Positions 61,004 through 64,000 of a DNA stretch of 64,000 bases are shown here, piece after piece. The number at the start of each line of letters is the position of its first letter. The stretch's first letter is position 1. This DNA is from Primulina eburnea. Lineage: Eukaryota; Streptophyta; Magnoliopsida; Lamiales; Gesneriaceae. The notes beneath the pieces are model-generated. The model was not told the DNA's origin and ran no database searches. It saw only the letters and a list, made by a program, of their open reading frames with translations. The stretch is from NCBI RefSeq assembly GCF_022965805.1, contig NC_133103.1, positions 25,879,462-25,943,461 of the forward strand, read 5' to 3'. The position numbers and the translations under genes are program-made.

Positions 61004-61615
61004 AAATACATCATGAAGCTCAACCTTTTTTAGATCCTTGGACTCCCTCATTGCCAAGGTCTTAACGTCCCACTCCTTGGGAAGATCTCTGATAACTTTT
61101 AATGCAACTTCTTTGTTGGTATACACTTTTCCATGTGAATTTAGCTCATTGATGATACAACTGACTCTTTCATCATACCCATGCATCGATTCTCCGGTTC
61201 TCATCTTGATATTATCAAAATTATGAACAACAACAGAAAGTTTATTATCTTTGGTTTGTTCATTTCCTTCACAAAGTTGGATCAGCTTTTCCCAAATTTC
61301 TTTAGCTGTCTTTCACATTTTGATCTTGCTGAAACTTATTTTATCCAGCGTCTTGTACAGTATATCCTTTGCCACATTGTCCAAATTTGCTTTTCTTTTG
61401 TCCTTAGTAGTCCATTCATCTCTGGGCTTTTCAATTCTATGAGGTGCCCCATCAGTGATTGCAACTGCTGTGTTGGCTTTCAGAATCTTCATTGTTCCGT
61501 CAGTGATGACGTACCACATATCATCGTCTTGTGCAGCTAAGTTAGCCTGCATCCTGATTTTCCAATCATCGAAGTCTTCTCTGGAAAATATTGGGATCTT
61601 TTTGAAGGAATACAT
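61004..61615 (-). pseudogene. gag: gag of copia element C2, truncated
   Basis: The start at 61615 gives MYSFKKIPIFSREDFDDWKIRMQANL, then DDDMWYVITDG and KANLDNVAKDILYKTLD with a stop at 61313. After a frameshift, MRTGESMHGYDERVSCIINELNSHGK, KVIRDLPKEWDVKT and ESKDLKKVELHDVF follow to the Z junction at 61004. This is the typical UBN2-type gag polypeptide of plant copia elements. The nucleocapsid and pol are missing. The capsid-like core is all that is left. Confidence 0.9.
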
Positions 61616-61658
61616 AATGAATAGTTTGAGTAGAAATATTCTGAGACGAGATACAACC

Positions 61659-61670
61659 GCTCTGATACCA
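61659..61670 (-). promoter_or_regulatory. Primer-binding site of C2
   Basis: The minus strand reads TGGTATCAGAGC two bases inside the LTR end at 61673. The leader to the gag start is short (about 43 bases). Confidence 0.9.
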
Positions 61671-61672
61671 CT

Positions 61673-62710
61673 TGAAAGGATCGGTTAGAAGGTGATAAAT
61701 GTTTAGAAGGTGGGGTTGAATAAACACTCACGGATTATAAATTCTTTTAGAAGATTGGGTTCAGTTTAATGAAAAACTGACACTCGGTATCTCGTCCGTC
61801 GATAAAAATCAGTTTAACTGAAGAACAGTTGCGGAAGTAAACTGACTGAAAGATAGAATAACTGATAGTAACTGAAATAAAATGCACACGATTTGTTTCT
61901 GGATGTTCTGAGAATAGAATAACTCCTACATTACCCATTCTATCACGAAGATAAGATTTTCACTAAAAGACTTTGATCGAATACAAAAGTTGGACCACTT
62001 CAGTTTGGACTTAACACTGCCAAAATTGAAACTCTTAGTTCACAATAACTTTTACAGTGTGTGACTGAATTTAACACAACTGAATGAATCTAACAAAGAT
62101 TTCAAAGTGCTAACAATCTCGTAAATTTAGCCTTGATTACTACTGATATATCTGATAAGAGTGAGCCCTTGATATTTGAATATGAGTGGTGATTTTAGCA
62201 GAGTAACAACGAGCTTGAATAGAATAGTTGTTCGTGTTGTTCCTTCTCAGCTGCCCTCTTCACTTATTTATAAGCTTCCCTCTCAACGGTAATATTAAAT
62301 AATATTTGAATCCATATATCCGTTGATTGACACGTCAATATTCTCTGACATTCGTGCACTATAATCTCTGAAATGCGGCGTTCCACTACTAGTTGCAGTC
62401 TATTGTTCTATTTGTCGGTTGTCGTTTTCAACTGATGATGTGTACAACTGAGAGATCAGCTGAAAGATACTCTGCTGGAAAACTCATAACTGATTGTTCC
62501 AATTGATCAGTTCCCAATTGGTCAGTCAGTTAGATTCTGCTTCAACTGATCAGTTCCACGTAGATAAGTTTTTGCTGGTACGCATTAATCTTCAGCTAAT
62601 GACAACTAACAGTTGTAAGATTTTAGTCAGTTAAGCTCATTAGTCTTTATCAGTTATTCCAATAATTTCGATGCTTAGCTTGTAAAATCACTGAAATTTA
62701 GTTTCCAACA
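61673..62710 (-). mobile_element. 5' LTR of copia element C2
   Basis: 1038 bp. The minus strand starts TGTTGGAAACTAAATTTC and ends CCGATCCTTTCA. A TATA box (TATAAATA, minus) is at 62265-62272. Many CAACTGATCAGTT-like words resemble those in C1. It sits inside an X-family LTR, which resumes at 62711. Confidence 0.88.
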
Positions 62711-63060
62711 AATCATTAAAGGTTTTAAAATCTTTAAATCACCTAATAAATAAATTAGGCTTTAGAAGACTAACACTTCATAAATTAATTAAAATGCTCC
62801 ATCCCTAACTTAAAATAAAATACCGCATTAAAAATTTTCACCAAATTTCGTCGCCGCTCTTTTCCTCGATCTCGCCTCGACTAATCGCCTGAAACATGAA
62901 ACTCGTGAAATATTTTAACGTGCATCACATAAACATAAATAATTTAAAATAATGCATTTAATTAAATCATGCATCACTAAGGCGAATTTTAAAATTAAAT
63001 AAATGCTTTAATAATTAAATAATTACATGGATTTTACGTGTACTGAATTTTGGCACTGCA
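62711..63060 (-). mobile_element. 3' LTR fragment of X2 (X family)
   Basis: The minus strand begins TGCAGTGCCAAAATTCAG at 63060 (TGTAGTGCCC in Y). It runs through AATCGCCTGAAACATGAAAC-type sequence to 62711, where C2 lies. The remaining 2 kb of this LTR is not seen. Confidence 0.85.
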
Positions 63061-63321
63061 GTTCCATCCCCCACTTATATAAATTTTTTCCTCGAAATTA
63101 AATATTACCAAACCACTCCGGTTAGAAAATTCTCATATCTGCTTCTGACTCCCCAAGTTGCCTCCTTCACTGATTGGTTCAGCCACCATACTTTGACCAG
63201 CTAGGTCACGTTGTTCCAAAGTCTACACTCCTGTCTGTCTAGGATTTGGATAGGTATCTCCTCATAAGACAGTTCTGGATCCAACTGTAACGGGTCATAA
63301 CTCAAAATGTGCGAAGGATTG
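63061..63321 (-). pseudogene. pol: X2 polypurine tract and pol C-terminal remnant
   Basis: GGGGGATGGAAC precedes the LTR on the minus strand (63061-63072). Beyond it the frame keeps chromodomain-like fragments (IPIQILDRQECRLWNN, LVKVWWLNQSVKEATW) and, near 63300, SHILSYDPLQLDPELSYEE. It is very close to X at 24590-24800. Stops and frameshifts are present. It is cut at 63321 by the 5S-like piece. Confidence 0.85.
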
Positions 63322-63554
63322 TGTAACGCCCCAGATTCGACAATTGTCCTCACTGCATCAAGACGAGTCTTTCCAGCGTGCTTATGTCCTCATTCACACG
63401 CACTCTGGGAAACTTCCCAGGGGGTCACCCATCCCAAAATTGCCCCAAGTCAAGCAAGCTTTTGGAGTTCCTATGCGATGAGCTACGAAAAGAAGATGCA
63501 CTTTCTTAATATGAGCAATACATATCAAATCTTTTAAGCCCTCTTCAACTGTAC
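63322..63554 (-). mobile_element. Cassandra-type TRIM remnant with 5S rRNA-like sequence
   Basis: The minus strand at about 63475-63412 reads GGAACTCCAAAAGCTTGCTTGACTT and then GGATGGGTGACCCCCTGGGA (written here in two parts). These resemble the A-box side and the C-box of plant 5S rRNA. The right end on that strand is GGGGCGTTACA, a Cassandra-like LTR terminus. The length (about 233 bp) suits one Cassandra LTR. It is too diverged to be a 5S gene. The left end of the LTR and any duplication are unclear. Confidence 0.65.
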
Positions 63555-64000
63555 TATGGGCACCCGGACACTAATCATTTTCTTAATCATCATTGGAATT
63601 TAAATATCAATTAAGATAAACAGGGTCTAGAAATTTTTAAAAAAAATACAAGTGCGGAACGTAATGGAATTTAATTAAAATATATATCAGTATAAAAGTA
63701 CAATCATGTACAATAAGCATTCAACTAGACTAAGGTTCGACTACTAGTCAAGTGTCAAAACCATATCTACAATAAGTCCGGAATCACCGCGCTAACTTGT
63801 CCTCTCTCATCATCTTCTTGACCCTGATCCTGTCCCACATGTTGTCATGCACACATACAAACAAGAAAACAGCCGGATAACTCCGGTGAGAATAAATCCA
63901 GTATAAACAATGTATACATGCAATTAACTGAACTAACATAAAAGCATAGAACATATATCATTGCATGTATCATAATCTGAAACTTAATTCGATATCAAAC
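63555..64000 (-). mobile_element. LTR of the G family (G7), running off the window
   Basis: It starts TATGGGCACCCGGACACTAATC (TGTGGGGACCCGGACGCTAATC in relatives), with the first bases mutated. It follows the G2/G3 type through CCACATGTTGTCATGCACACATAC and AGCCGGATAACTCCGGTGAG. No gene inside. The PBS side should lie to the left, but the Cassandra-like piece is there, so it is a solo LTR or a 3' LTR. Confidence 0.85.

Noticed and set aside
63412..63475. A functional 5S rRNA gene
   Set aside because: Only parts of the internal promoter agree; the 5' half and the 3' end of 5S are missing or too different.

Overview
This is plant nuclear DNA, almost certainly from a eudicot. It is AT-rich and carries no recognisable host gene. 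Nearly all of it is LTR retrotransposons nested inside one another. The coding remnants are gag and pol of Ty3/gypsy chromoviruses. They read as the Tekay/Del type because an integrase with a C-terminal chromodomain-like tail ends pol. Two Ty1/copia fragments and one 5S-derived Cassandra-type TRIM remnant are also present. The PBSs I located all match the 3' end of initiator tRNA-Met (TGGTATCAGAGC-like). No intact autonomous element is present: every pol has stops, frameshifts or insertions. I cannot name the species; a Lamiales-like origin is only an impression.

Names used here: G1-G7 are one gypsy family whose LTR reads TGTGGGGACC...GGGCATTACA on the plus strand, all seven lying in minus orientation. 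X is a gypsy element with a TGTAGnGCCC LTR. Y and L1 are plus-strand LTRs of the X family, and X2 is a further minus-strand fragment. P is a plus-strand gypsy element, Z a plus-strand gypsy element with a TGTAACGCCC LTR, L2 and L3 solo LTRs, and C1 and C2 copia fragments.

Layout: 1-1461 unclassified repeat arm; 1470-5813 G1 gag stub, PBS and 5' LTR, with solo LTR G2 inside; 5814-9333 P pol remnant and 3' LTR; 9334-11885 L1; 11886-13851 C1; 13857-49796 element X. X was broken by G3 (16007-24111, in the 3' LTR), G4 (25771-31781, in integrase) and G5 (34134-48508, in gag). G5 was itself broken by L2 (36160-40911, which holds L3 at 38519-40268) and by G6 (43109-44726). Perfect 5-bp target duplications were found for G3 (ATTAA), G4 (AATAC), G5 (AATGT), G6 (ATCGG) and L3 (AGTTC), so the order of insertion can be read directly. 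After X come Y (49797-52829), Z (52830-61003), C2 (61004-62710), X2 (62711-63321), a Cassandra-like piece (63322-63554) and the start of G7 (63555 on).

Two features stand out. First, nearly every LTR class carries a cluster of short GC-rich repeats, mostly dyads, in its U3-like part, often just upstream of a TATA box. There are at least four unrelated repeat types, and the type does not follow LTR family. Second, X has a 161-bp AT-rich GT...AG interval exactly between gag and protease. Removing it restores the reading frame, and retaining it stops translation, as expected of a retained intron setting the gag to gag-pol ratio. G3 and G4 also look like a non-autonomous subfamily: they share an eroded pol and a lost gag start codon, yet the LTRs of G3 are still nearly identical.
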